The translations under genes and the position numbers were made by a program. From assembly GCF_018308945.1 (NCBI RefSeq), contig NZ_CP070501.1, positions 1,860,001 to 1,924,000 of the forward strand: a stretch of 64,000 nt of DNA, in the 5' to 3' direction. This DNA comes from Agrococcus sp. Marseille-Q4369 (GTDB taxonomy: Bacteria; Actinomycetota; Actinomycetes; Actinomycetales; Microbacteriaceae). The notes below the pieces were generated by a model, which was not told the origin of the DNA, did no database searches, and saw only the letters and a program-made list of their open reading frames with translations. This document shows, piece by piece, positions 54,152 through 62,673 of the stretch. Within the stretch, counting starts at the first letter, position 1. Each line of letters begins with the position of its first letter.

Positions 54152-55591
54152 GTGCCCACCACTGCCGCGACTGCGCCCTCACGCGCTCGCCGGATCCTCG
54201 GATCCTTCGGCTTCCAGATCTCCGCCGCGCTCGTGCTCGGCGTCGTGCTCGGCCTCGTCGCGCTGCAGCTCGGCCCCGGCGTCGACGGCGCCGACAACCC
54301 GCTCGCCGAGACGCTCGGGACGATCGGCTCGAGCTACGTCGCGCTGCTGAAGACCGCCGTCGTCCCGCTCATCCTCACCGCGATCATCGCCTCGATCGCT
54401 CGCCTCGGCCGCGTGCAGAACGCGGCGCGCCTCGCGGGTCAGACGCTCGTGTGGTTCGCGATCACCGCCGCGATCGCCGTCACGATCGGCATCGCCCTCG
54501 GCGTGACCCTGCAGCCCGGCGCCCGCGTCGACGGCTCGGGCCTCGAGGCGGGCGAGCCGAGCCGCGTCGGCGGCTGGTGGGACTTCCTCACGGGCCTCGT
54601 GCCGCAGAACTTCCTCGGCCTCACGGTCTCGACGCGCGAGTCGGCCGAGGGCGTCATCAGCTCGACGGTCGGCTTCAACGTGCTGCAGGTCATCGTCGTG
54701 GCGACGGTCGTCGGCATCGCCGCGCTCAAGCTCGGCAAGAAGGCGCAGCCGTTCCTCGACTTCACCGAGTCGACGCTGAAGGTGATCCAGAAGGCACTGT
54801 GGTGGATCATCCGCATCGCCCCGATCGGCACGGTCGGCCTGCTCGGCAACGCCGTCGTGCAGTACGGCTGGGAGAAGCTCGGCACGCTCGCGTGGTTCGT
54901 CGGTGCCATCTACCTCGGCCTCGCGCTCGTGCTGTTCGTCGTCTACCCGGTGCTGATCAAGGCGCACGGACTGTCGATCCGCCAGTACTTCTCGGGCGTG
55001 TGGCCCGCGGTGCAGCTCGGGTTCGTGAGCCGCTCGTCGATGGGCACGCTGCCGCTCACGCAGCGCGTCACCGAGCGCAACCTCGGCGTGCCGCGCGAGT
55101 ACGCGTCGTTCGCCGTGCCGTTCGGCTCGACGACGAAGATGGACGGCTGCGCCGCGATCTACCCCGCGATCGCCGCGATCTTCGTCGCCCAGTTCTTCGG
55201 CATCGAGCTCTCGCTCATCCAGTACGTGCTCATCGCGGTCGTCTCGATCGTCGGCTCCGCCGCGACCGCCGGCACGACCGGGGCGACCGTCATGCTGACG
55301 CTCACCCTCTCGACGCTCGGCCTCCCGCTCGAGGGCGTCGGCCTGCTGCTCGCGGTCGACCCGATCGTCGACATGGGCCGCACCGCGGTCAACGTCGCCG
55401 GTCAGGCGCTCGTGCCGACGATCGTCGCCAAGCGCGAGGGCATCCTCGACCGGGCCATCTACGACGGTCCCCGCGGCGACGGCCCGTTCGTCGACGACTC
55501 GGACGAGGCGGACGCGTCGGATGCGTCGGATGCGTCGACGAGCGCGGGCGCGGAGCCCGACGAGCGTCGGGAGCCCGTGCCGGCGCGCTGA
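54152..55591 (+). CDS. Dicarboxylate/amino-acid:cation symporter (DAACS family)
   Basis: A 479-residue transporter of the GltP/GltPh fold: eight helices, hairpin motif SSMGTLPLTQRVTERNLGV, the FGSTTKMDGCAAIYPAIAAIFVAQ helix and VDMGRTAVNVAGQALV in TM8. It imports glutamate, aspartate or C4-dicarboxylates with Na+ or H+. The GTG is chosen from AGGAG (54143-54147) and the promoter position. The cytosolic tail is acidic with DASDASDAS repeats. Confidence 0.92.
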   Translation: MPTTAATAPSRARRILGSFGFQISAALVLGVVLGLVALQLGPGVDGADNPLAETLGTIGSSYVALLKTAVVPLILTAIIASIARLGRVQNAARLAGQTLVWFAITAAIAVTIGIALGVTLQPGARVDGSGLEAGEPSRVGGWWDFLTGLVPQNFLGLTVSTRESAEGVISSTVGFNVLQVIVVATVVGIAALKLGKKAQPFLDFTESTLKVIQKALWWIIRIAPIGTVGLLGNAVVQYGWEKLGTLAWFVGAIYLGLALVLFVVYPVLIKAHGLSIRQYFSGVWPAVQLGFVSRSSMGTLPLTQRVTERNLGVPREYASFAVPFGSTTKMDGCAAIYPAIAAIFVAQFFGIELSLIQYVLIAVVSIVGSAATAGTTGATVMLTLTLSTLGLPLEGVGLLLAVDPIVDMGRTAVNVAGQALVPTIVAKREGILDRAIYDGPRGDGPFVDDSDEADASDASDASTSAGAEPDERREPVPAR

Positions 55592-55684
55592 GCCCGCGCA
55601 GGATCCGAGAAGCGAGCCGCGGTGCGCGCGGGCATGATGGTGCGCATCGCGGCTCGCGCGATCGACGACGATCGGAGGATCCCC

Positions 55685-56131
55685 ATGGCCAAGACCGAGG
55701 CGAAGGCCGACGACGGCACCCTCTCGAAGGAGGAGCGCGACGCGCTCAAGGCGCGCACCGCGGAGCTGCGCCGCCAGTCGAAGGGCGGCAACAAGAAGGA
55801 GCGCGACCGGCAGGACGTGCTCGACGCGATCGAGGGGCTCCCCGAGCCCGACAAGTCGCTCGCGCAGATGGTGCACGAGGTCGTCTCCGAGACGGCCCCC
55901 GACCTCGACCCGAAGACCTGGTACGGCTTCCCCTCCTACGCGCGCGACGGGAAGGTGCTCGTGTTCTTCCAGCAGGCGTCGAAGTTCGCCGAGCGCTACT
56001 CGACGCTCGGCTTCCAGACCATCGCGAACCTCGACGACGGCGACATGTGGGCGACGTCCTACGCCGTGGTCGCCGACACCCCCGCGGTGCGGCAGCAGAT
56101 CGCCGAGCTCGTCGCGAAGGCGGTGAGCTGA
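55685..56131 (+). CDS. DUF1801-family protein
   Basis: A 148-residue protein with a charged N-terminal third (TLSKEERDALKARTAELRRQSKGG) and a C-terminal YdhG/DUF1801-like part: DLDPKTWYGFPSYARDGKVLVFFQQASKFAERYSTLGFQ. Function unknown; the fold is related to small stress-induced proteins. ATG 55685 follows a GGAGGAT site. A 28-nt stretch of its 3' end (56094-56121) recurs at 57131-57158. Confidence 0.82.
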   Translation: MAKTEAKADDGTLSKEERDALKARTAELRRQSKGGNKKERDRQDVLDAIEGLPEPDKSLAQMVHEVVSETAPDLDPKTWYGFPSYARDGKVLVFFQQASKFAERYSTLGFQTIANLDDGDMWATSYAVVADTPAVRQQIAELVAKAVS

Positions 56132-56141
56132 CCGCAGCAAC

Positions 56142-56261
56142 GTGCCGGCCGAGGCATCGCGCCGCGCTGACGACGCAGCGCTCCTCGGCGCGCTGCCCGA
56201 CCTCGGCGTAGGACCGACGTCGGTGGTCGCGGCCATCGAGGAAGAGCGAGAGGCTCGATGA
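56142..56261 (+). pseudogene. VapB-type antitoxin remnant (C-terminal part)
   Basis: A 39-codon frame from GTG 56142 reading ADDAALLGALPDLGVGPTSVVAAIEEEREAR, which looks like the toxin-neutralising tail of an antitoxin. The DNA-binding N-terminal half is missing, replaced by the end of the DUF1801 region. The stop overlaps the start of the toxin remnant by 4 nt (ATGA), as in intact vapBC operons. Confidence 0.6.
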
Positions 56262-56617
56262 CCGTCCTGGATGCCTCGGCCGCGGTCTCGGCGCCACTGG
56301 ACGACGGAGCCGCGAGGTCGCTGCTCGGCACGGAGGCATCGCACGCCCCTCATCTGATCGACCTCGAGGTGGCGAGCGTGCTGCGGCGCACCGTCGCATC
56401 GCTGCCGACGACGGATGGGCGGCGATCGACGCCTGGCGCCGCATCGGCATCACGCGGTACGCGGTGACCGGGCTCCTGCCGCGCATCTGGAAGCTGCGCG
56501 ACAATCTGTCTGCGTACGACGCCGGCTACGTCGCGTTGGCCGAGTCTCTCGACTGCCCACTCGCGACCATGGATGCGCGCATCAGCCGGTCGCCAGGACT
56601 GCGGTGCCCGACGGACG
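56258..56617 (+). pseudogene. VapC-type PIN-domain toxin, frameshifted
   Basis: The N-terminal part (from 56258) reads TVLDASAAVSAPL with the first PIN Asp, then HAPHLIDLEVASVLRRTVA with the conserved Glu. After about 56405 the homology continues in another frame as DGWAAIDAWRRIGITRYAVTGLLPRIWKLRDNLSAYDAGYVALAESLDC with the last Asp residues. A small deletion has joined the two parts out of frame. Homology ends at LRCP (about 56617), where a different gene scrap begins. The toxin RNase is therefore inactive unless sequence error explains it. Confidence 0.75.
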
Positions 56618-56819
56618 GGATCGCGATGATCAGCACCAGCTTGGCCAGGATGTACAGCTCCGTGCCCGCCGGGCCCGGCAGCGCCACGACGACGACGACG
56701 AAAGCAAGATGCCTCGGCATGGCGACCAGCACCACCGCGGGGCTCGCGATGGCGACGAGGCCGAGCGACAGCAGCGCCTGGGCGAGCAGTGGGGACGACG
56801 CGGCAGGATTGGCGCGCAA
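56605..56819 (-). pseudogene. Membrane-protein fragment (unidentified)
   Basis: The minus strand reads LLAQALLSLGLVAIASPAVVLVAMPRHLAFVVVVVALPGPAGTELYILAKLVLIIAIP, two or three hydrophobic helices, then runs into the reverse complement of the vapC remnant (PSVGHRSPG). It looks like the front of an integral membrane protein cut at a recombination joint. No start context or remaining gene is visible. Family not recognised. Confidence 0.4.
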
Positions 56820-56852
56820 GCGCCGAGCGGGCGGCGACTCGATGGAGGGTAT

Positions 56853-57245
56853 CTAGCTCAGCGGCGAGCCGACGATCTCGAACTGCGATCCGCCCATCTC
56901 GCCAGAGAGCAGCGGCAAGGCTTCCGCGATCGCATCACGCACCGACGGCAGCTCCAACGACGCACGATGGGGTTCGGCCGAGGTCCATCGCTCGATCACG
57001 AACACCGTGTCGGGCGCGTCATCCGAGACGCCCACGCAGTATTGCAAGCAGCCGATCGCGGCCATCTCGTCGCTCCGCCGAGTCAGGAGAGCCCCGAGCG
57101 TGCGATGCGCCCGCAGGCTCGAAAAGGTCAAGCAGATCGCCGAGCTCGTCGCGAAGGCAGTCAGCGGAGTAGGCCCTCGCGCCGAAGCACGGGCCACCTC
57201 AGGGGAAAGGACGAACGCGACCTTCTTGCCGGTGATGTCAGCCAT
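56853..57245 (-). pseudogene. Chimeric ORF: pfpI head, DUF1801 tail copy and ABM-domain body
   Basis: A 130-codon open frame made of three pieces. Codons 1-12 (57245-57211) are an exact 35-nt copy of the start of the pfpI-like gene at 51707. An antisense 28-nt copy of the DUF1801 3' end fills 57131-57158. From about codon 41 (57125) it reads as the body of a small antibiotic-biosynthesis-monooxygenase (ABM)-type domain: GCLQYCVGVSDDAPDTVFVIERWTSAEPHRASLE, PLLSGEMGGSQFEIVG. The ABM N-terminus is missing. Whether the fusion is translated is unknown. Confidence 0.6.
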
Positions 57246-57311
57246 GGTGTTCCCGCTGCAGGTGAAGTCCGGCGCCGACGGAGCCCGCCGCGGCCTGATC
57301 CCGGCCGAGCG

Positions 57312-58088
57312 TCACTCGACCGCGTCGCGGTGCTCTTGCACCTCTCGGTAGTAGTCGGCCAGCTCGAGCCGCGATGCGGCCGCCGCATCGACGACGACCG
57401 TCACCCGCGGGTGCAGTTGCAGCGCGGTGCACGGCCAGCGCGCCGAGATGGCGCCCTCGACCAGTTCCCGCACCGCGATCGCCTTCTTCTCGCCGGTCGC
57501 GATGACGATCGCGTGGCGTGACTCGAGGATCGTGCCGAGGCCTTGCGTGATGCAGTGCCGGGGCACGGCCTCAACGTCGCCGTCGAAGAAGCACGCGTTG
57601 TCCCGCCGCGTCTGCATCGTCAGCGTCTTGACCCGTGTGCGCGATGCGAGCGACGACGACGGTTCGTTGAACGCGATGTGGCCGGCGGTGCCGACCCCGA
57701 GGATCTGCAGGTCGACGCCGCCCGCCTCGGCGATCGTTTGCTCGTACGCGAGGCACGCCGCGGCCAGGTCGACCGCGGTCCCGTCCGGCCCTTGCACGGC
57801 ATCCGGCGCGAAATCGGCGCGCGAGACGAGCTCTGCGTCGATGACGGCCCGGTACGACCGAGGATCGTCGGCAGGCAACCCGACGTACTCGTCGAGCATG
57901 AAGCCGCGAGCTCGCGCGAACGACAGCTCGCCCGCCTCGACCCGCCGCACGAGCTCGTCGTAGACGCTCAGCGGGCTCGACCCCGTCGCGAGGCCCAGCA
58001 CCGCCTCCGGCTGCCGTGCGAGGAGCGCGTGCACCTCGTCGGCGACGAGCGCGCCCACCGCTCCGGCTTCAGCGATCACGATCTCCAT
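57312..58088 (-). CDS. nagB: Glucosamine-6-phosphate deaminase
   Basis: A 258-residue NagB. It has LGLATGSSPLSVYDEL, FMLDEYVGL with the catalytic Asp and Glu region, and GVGTAGHIAFNEP with the active-site His (usually GNGHIGFNEP, so slightly variant). It converts glucosamine-6-phosphate to fructose-6-phosphate and ammonia. A GAGGAGA ribosome site precedes ATG 58088. Divergent from nagA, with 139 nt between the two starts. Confidence 0.92.
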   Translation of the reverse strand: MEIVIAEAGAVGALVADEVHALLARQPEAVLGLATGSSPLSVYDELVRRVEAGELSFARARGFMLDEYVGLPADDPRSYRAVIDAELVSRADFAPDAVQGPDGTAVDLAAACLAYEQTIAEAGGVDLQILGVGTAGHIAFNEPSSSLASRTRVKTLTMQTRRDNACFFDGDVEAVPRHCITQGLGTILESRHAIVIATGEKKAIAVRELVEGAISARWPCTALQLHPRVTVVVDAAAASRLELADYYREVQEHRDAVE

Positions 58089-58227
58089 CGGTCTCCTCGG
58101 GACGTCGGACTCTGAGGCCTACAGCATGCCGGGTCCCCTTCGGGAGCGCCATGTCGTGGGCCGTGCAATGCTGTCGGAGCGTCACCCACGCTCCGGCAGC
58201 GGCGGCGCGGACCGACGGAGGCGGCGC

Positions 58228-59391
58228 ATGCAGACGATCATCCACTCCGCACGACTGCGCGGGGCGGGCGCTCCAGTCGCCTCGGGCGAGGTCGGATGGG
58301 TGCTCGTGCGCGACGGCGCGATCGCGGCAGCCGGGACGGGCTCCGGCTGGCGCGAGTTCGCAGCACCGGAGACCGAGGCCGTCGACGCGCGCGATCTGGC
58401 CGGCCCCGATCCGCTTCTCACGCCCGGGCTCGTCGATATCCACGACCACGGCGCTGCGGGGCGCTTGCACGCAGACGGCGCCGCCGCGAGCGCCGACATC
58501 GCGGCGTTCCACGCCGCCGCCGGGACGACGCGGATCGTCGCATCCCTCGTGAGCGCCGACCTCGACCGGCTCGCGCTGCAGCTCGACGAGATCCGCGCGG
58601 CGCAGCGGTTCGTGCCAGGACTCCTTGGCGCGCACCTCGAGGGCCCCTTCCTGGCGCCCACGCGTGGCGGGGCGCACGACCGCTCCTCGCTGCAGCGACC
58701 TACCGGCGCCGCCGTCGAGCGGCTCTTGAAGCCCGGCGGGGTCGTGCAGGTGACCCTCGCGCCCGAGCTGCCCGGCGGCCTCGAGGCAATTTCGCAGATC
58801 GTCGCCCTAGGCGCCGTCGCGGCGGTTGGCCACAGCGACGCCGATTTCGACACGGCGCGCGCGGCGTTCGACGCCGGCGCGACGCTCGTCACGCACGCCT
58901 TCAACGCCATGCCGCCGCTCCACCACCGCCAGCCCGGGCTGCTCGGCGCAGCCCTCGACGACCCGCGCGTGACGCTCGAGGCGATCCCCGATCGCGTGCA
59001 CCTGCATCCGACAGTGCTGTCGCTGCTGTTCCGCGCGGCGCCCGGCCGCGTCGCGCTCGTCACCGACGCGACCGCCGCCGCGGGCGTCGGCGACGGGCCG
59101 ACGTCGCTCGGCGGGCTACCGGTCGACGTGCGCGACGGGGTCGCGACGCTCGCCAACGGCACGATCGCCGGTTCGTCCATCACCCTGTCGGAGGGGATCC
59201 GGCGTGCCGTCGCCGCCGGCATCCCATTCCACGACGCCGTCGTGGCGGCGAGCGCCACCCCGGCCCGCGCGCTCGGCCGGGAGCGCATGGGAACGCTCGA
59301 GCCCGGCGCTCTCGGCGACCTCGTGCTGTGGGACGCCTCGCTCGATGTGCGGGCGGTGTGGCAGGACGGGCGCCGCCTCGAGCGACCCTAG
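58228..59391 (+). CDS. nagA: N-acetylglucosamine-6-phosphate deacetylase
   Basis: A 387-residue amidohydrolase. Metal and substrate motifs: PGLVDIHDHGAAG, GAHLEGPFLAP, AVGHSDAD, THAFNAMPPLHHRQPG and VTDATAAAG. It removes acetyl from GlcNAc-6-P to feed NagB. The ATG 58228 follows GGAGG; the longer frame is not protein-like. An IS481 end begins 2 nt after its stop codon. Confidence 0.93.
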   Translation: MQTIIHSARLRGAGAPVASGEVGWVLVRDGAIAAAGTGSGWREFAAPETEAVDARDLAGPDPLLTPGLVDIHDHGAAGRLHADGAAASADIAAFHAAAGTTRIVASLVSADLDRLALQLDEIRAAQRFVPGLLGAHLEGPFLAPTRGGAHDRSSLQRPTGAAVERLLKPGGVVQVTLAPELPGGLEAISQIVALGAVAAVGHSDADFDTARAAFDAGATLVTHAFNAMPPLHHRQPGLLGAALDDPRVTLEAIPDRVHLHPTVLSLLFRAAPGRVALVTDATAAAGVGDGPTSLGGLPVDVRDGVATLANGTIAGSSITLSEGIRRAVAAGIPFHDAVVAASATPARALGRERMGTLEPGALGDLVLWDASLDVRAVWQDGRRLERP

Positions 59392-59392
59392 G

Positions 59393-60190
59393 TGTACCCG
59401 GCCATGACCTTGGTGGCAGGGACGGTGGCGTGAGGAGGACCCCCGCGGGTTGAGTGGAGTTGTTGACGCTTCACCGACCAACGGAGGTCCTCGTGTCTCA
59501 CGCTAACGCCGCGCTCACGCCCAGAGCGAGAGAGCTCGTCGTCGATCGCTTCCTGGCCGGCTGGCCCAAGGCGCACATCGCGAAGGCGATGGGCTGCTCC
59601 CGCAAGTGCGTCGCGCACTGGATCGACGTGTTCCACCAGGAGGGTCTTGCGGGGCTGCAGGATCGGTCCTCCCGGCCGCGCTCGTCGCCGTCGCGCACGC
59701 CGGAGGAGACGGAGCTCGAGATCGTCCGGTTGCGGGTCGAGGAGCGCTTAGGACGGGACCGCATCGCGGAACGCGTCGCGGTGTCGCCGCGGACGGTCTC
59801 GCGGGTGCTCGCCCGGCGCGGGGCGCCGGCCCTATCGCAGCTCGACCCGATCACGGGAGAGGTGATCCGTTCCTCGAAGCAGACCGCGGTCCGCTACGAG
59901 CGGGCCAGGCCTGGCGAGTTGGTCCACATGGACGTCAAGAAGCTCGGCCGCATCCCGAAGGGCGGCGGCTGGCGCGGCGACGGCGGCACGAGAGTGAACC
60001 ACCTCGGGCGGCCCGACCAGCGCACCAGGATCGGCTACGACTACGTCCACTCGCTCGTCGACGACCACTCCCGGGCCGCGTACTCCGAGGTGCCGCCGGA
60101 TGAGAAGGGAGCCACCTGCGCCGGGTTCCTGCGCCGCGCCGCCGCGTTCTTCGCCACGATCGGCATCGACAGGGTCGAGACGATCATGAC
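59393..60190 (+). mobile_element. IS481-family insertion sequence, 3'-truncated
   Basis: The left end begins with TGTACCCGG (59393) as IS481 termini do. The transposase frame starts at GTG 59493 (VSHANAALTPRARELVVDRF), with HTH DRFLAGWPKAHIAKAMGCSRKCVAHWI and DDE Asp residues in GELVHMDVKKLG and HSLVDDHSRAAY. The frame breaks after GIDRVETIMT at about 60190, exactly where TDNG with the next conserved residues should follow. The right end and its inverted repeat are lost, so the element is immobile on its own. Confidence 0.85.
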
Positions 60191-60439
60191 GGCGGCGGTG
60201 CCGCTCGAGCACGTGATCGCGAGCCGAGCACCGTGCTCAGCACCGATGCGCTGCGCGAACTCCACCTCGAGCGCTCGAGCCTCGTTGCCCTAGACGCTCG
60301 ACAGCCTCCCGGAGCGCAGCACCCGCAGGGCCGCCTCTTCCTCCTCGGCACCGATGCGTCGGCCGGCGGGCTCGAGGGCCGATGGCAGCGGCCGCCGCCG
60401 CACCGGGGTGCCGCCGTCGATCGCGAGCCCGTCCACCAC
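60188..60439 (-). pseudogene. DegT/DnrJ/EryC1 aminotransferase remnant
   Basis: The minus strand from GTG 60439 reads LAIDGGTPVRRRPLPSALEPAGRRIGAEEEEAALRVLRSGRLSSV, a typical DegT N-terminus, then meets TAG (60292-60290). In the same frame it goes on as GNEARALEVEFAQRIGAEHGARLAITCSSGTAAV until 60188, where IS481 sequence takes over. The PLP lysine and the remaining about 280 residues are gone. It lies 20 nt downstream of the DapA-like gene on the same strand, so it was probably the next gene of that operon. Confidence 0.8.
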
Positions 60440-60458
60440 CGTCTCGATGCTCGTGCGC

Positions 60459-61520
60459 TCAGCGGAACCAGCGATCGCGGTGCTCCTCGACGAACTCGTC
60501 GTCGGAGAGCCACCGGTAGCGCTCGTGCACGGCGTCGATGCGCTTCGCCTGCCCGGGCGAGAGCACCTCCCGGTCGCTCAGGCAACGGATGCTCGGCAGC
60601 AGGCCCTGTCGCCAGAGCACGTACCCGACGCCCGAGATGCAGCCGCGGAACGCGTTGTCGGCGTCGAAGACGGCCTGGTTGAGCTCGGTCAGCTGCGGAC
60701 CGAGCGCCAGCGCCGCGCGCAGCGCCTCGTCGTCGCCCTCGCGGGCCGCGCGCACGAGCGCCATCGACTCGACCGCCCGGCGCGTGCCGACCGCCCACTG
60801 CCCGAGCAGGCCGCCGTCGATCCAGCGCGTGCCGCCCTCGGAGGCGAACGGCGTCAGCAGGTCGTTCACGATGCTGTCGTCGTTGCCGGTGTAGAGGGAG
60901 ATGCGATCCGCCCTCGGTGACTCGAGCACCGCCGTCACGACGTCGAGCGTGCGATAGCGGTCGAACGGCGCGATCTTGACCGCGACGACGCCCTCGATCT
61001 CGGCGAACCGCCGCCAGAAACCGGCTGACAGGCGCTGGCCGCCCACGGCCTCCTGCAGGTAGAAGCCGATGACCGGCAGCACCTCGGCCACGGCGCGGGC
61101 GCGCTCGAGCATCTCCTCCTCGGTCGCGGCCCAGCCCATCGGCGGCGACAGCAGCGCCAGCTCATAGCCGAATCCGCGCGCCGTCTCGGCTTCGGCGACG
61201 GCTTGGGCCGTCGGCCCGGCGATGCCCGCGATCCTCAGCAGATCACGATCGTCGTCGCGCATAGCGCCTGCGACGGTCTCGAGCACCGGCTCGAGCAGGC
61301 GCGTCTGTCGATCACGAATCTCGAACTGCGTCGCGTGCACCGCCACGGCGATGCCGCCGGCGCCGGCGTCGGCGTAGTAGCGCGCGAGCGCCGCCTGGTA
61401 GCGCTCGTCGTAGCTGCGGTCATCGCGCAGCGCGAGCGGCATCGCAGGCACGACGAGGCCGTGCCGCAGGATCTCGTGGAGCGCTTCCGCCGTGCGCGGC
61501 TCCTGCGCCTGGATCGTCAA
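60459..61520 (-). CDS. DapA-like (dihydrodipicolinate synthase family) protein
   Basis: A 353-residue TIM-barrel aldolase-like protein. The Schiff-base Lys is in GVVAVKIAPF and the Tyr in LPVIGFYLQEAVGG. It is longer than DapA (about 290) with an extended C-terminus (FVEEHRDRWFR). The start is a TTG overlapping the epimerase stop as TTGA. Position beside epimerases and a DegT scrap suggests sugar-acid or aminosugar catabolism rather than lysine biosynthesis. Confidence 0.82.
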   Translation of the reverse strand: MTIQAQEPRTAEALHEILRHGLVVPAMPLALRDDRSYDERYQAALARYYADAGAGGIAVAVHATQFEIRDRQTRLLEPVLETVAGAMRDDDRDLLRIAGIAGPTAQAVAEAETARGFGYELALLSPPMGWAATEEEMLERARAVAEVLPVIGFYLQEAVGGQRLSAGFWRRFAEIEGVVAVKIAPFDRYRTLDVVTAVLESPRADRISLYTGNDDSIVNDLLTPFASEGGTRWIDGGLLGQWAVGTRRAVESMALVRAAREGDDEALRAALALGPQLTELNQAVFDADNAFRGCISGVGYVLWRQGLLPSIRCLSDREVLSPGQAKRIDAVHERYRWLSDDEFVEEHRDRWFR

Positions 61521-62560
61521 AACCGTCCGTCCCTTCGCTGGAACTTCGTGGGCTTGTCCCACAGCGCGCCGCCGGCCGAGATCCACTCGGCCTGCCAGCG
61601 CACGAGCTCGCCCACCGTGGCATCGGGATAGCCGAACAGCTCGTGGCACAGGCGCGCATCCGACAGCAGTGCCGAATCGGCCTCCTCGCCCACGAACCGG
61701 GCCTCCACGCCGAGCAGCTCGGCGAGCTCGAGCGCGGTCGTGCGCACCGAGAGGGTCTCCGGGCCGGTGAGGTTGAGCGCGAACGGCTCGGCGGCGGCGA
61801 GCGAGAGCGATCGCAGCACCACCTCGTTGGCGTACCGCTGCCAGACGACATTGACGAAGCCGGTCGTGAGATCGACCGGCTCGCCGGCCGCGATCAGCCT
61901 GCCGATGTCGGCGAGCACGCCGTAGCGCGGCTCGATCGCGTAGTTGAGGCGCACGAGCGCGACGGCCGTGCCGTGCGCAGCGGCGATGCCCTCGAACACG
62001 CGCTCGCGGCCCAGGCAGCTCATCGCGTACTCGCCGACGGGGGCGAGCGGCGAGCGCTCGGTCGGCGGGGGAGTGCGCTGGTCGGTGAGCGGGTACACGT
62101 TGCCCGTCGAGAGCGCGGCGATCCGGGCGCCGCGGTAGCGCATCCCGACGGCCTGGGGCATGGCCGCGTTCGTCGTCCACGCCCGGTGCTCCTGCCCCGT
62201 CACGCCGAACTTCGCGCCGACCATGAACACGACGCTGCCCGCGTCAGGCAGGGCGGCCAGCGCATCCGTGTCCGAGAGGTCGGCGACCACCGTGGCGACG
62301 CCCGCGTCGTCGAGCTTCCGCCGCACGTCGGCGTCGCTCCAGCGCGAGACCGCCTGCACCGCGACGTCGTCGCGACCAGCGGCATCGAGCGCTCGGCGCG
62401 CCATGCGCGAGAGCGTCGGTCCCATCTTGCCGCCCGCACCGAGGATGACGAGATCGCCCTCCATCGACGAGAGGTCGGCCACGAGCGCGTCGCTCGGCGC
62501 GGAGAGTCGGGTCTCGAGGTCGTTCTCGTCGCCGAGGTCTGGGGTCGTGACGATGCTCAT
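61517..62560 (-). CDS. NAD(P)-dependent epimerase/reductase-like protein
   Basis: A 347-residue extended-SDR-type protein: GDLVILGAGGKMGPTLSRMARRAL near residue 38 binds the dinucleotide, VFMVGAKFGVTG and ALSTGNVYPLT follow, and GEYAMSCLGRERVFE replaces the usual YxxxK (Tyr-x6-Arg here), so catalysis may differ. It starts at ATG 62560 after TGGAG. It heads the minus-strand cluster and is divergent from the second epimerase. Confidence 0.82.
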   Translation of the reverse strand: MSIVTTPDLGDENDLETRLSAPSDALVADLSSMEGDLVILGAGGKMGPTLSRMARRALDAAGRDDVAVQAVSRWSDADVRRKLDDAGVATVVADLSDTDALAALPDAGSVVFMVGAKFGVTGQEHRAWTTNAAMPQAVGMRYRGARIAALSTGNVYPLTDQRTPPPTERSPLAPVGEYAMSCLGRERVFEGIAAAHGTAVALVRLNYAIEPRYGVLADIGRLIAAGEPVDLTTGFVNVVWQRYANEVVLRSLSLAAAEPFALNLTGPETLSVRTTALELAELLGVEARFVGEEADSALLSDARLCHELFGYPDATVGELVRWQAEWISAGGALWDKPTKFQRRDGRF

Positions 62561-62604
62561 GGCACTCCAGTTCGCCGCCACGCCGATCGCGGTGGATGCT
62601 TCGA

Positions 62605-62632
62605 TGGTTACGGCCCTGGCCGATATTGTCAA
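62605..62632 (-). promoter_or_regulatory. Minus-strand promoter between the two epimerase genes
   Basis: On the minus strand TTGACA (62632-62627), a 16-nt spacer and TAACCA (62610-62605) give a consensus -35 and a fair -10. The transcript would start near 62598, about 38 nt before the ATG at 62560. The GGCC-rich half-sites around it (GGCCCTGGCC) may be an operator. No regulator gene is visible in the window. Confidence 0.6.
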
Positions 62633-62673
62633 GGCCGAAGCGCATCGCGCCCCAACCGACGACGGAGGTCGAC

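Noticed and set aside
56853-57245. A genuine new PfpI-ABM fusion protein
   Set aside because: The PfpI part is only about 12 codons of identical DNA and the joint contains antisense DUF1801 sequence; a rearrangement is the simpler reading.
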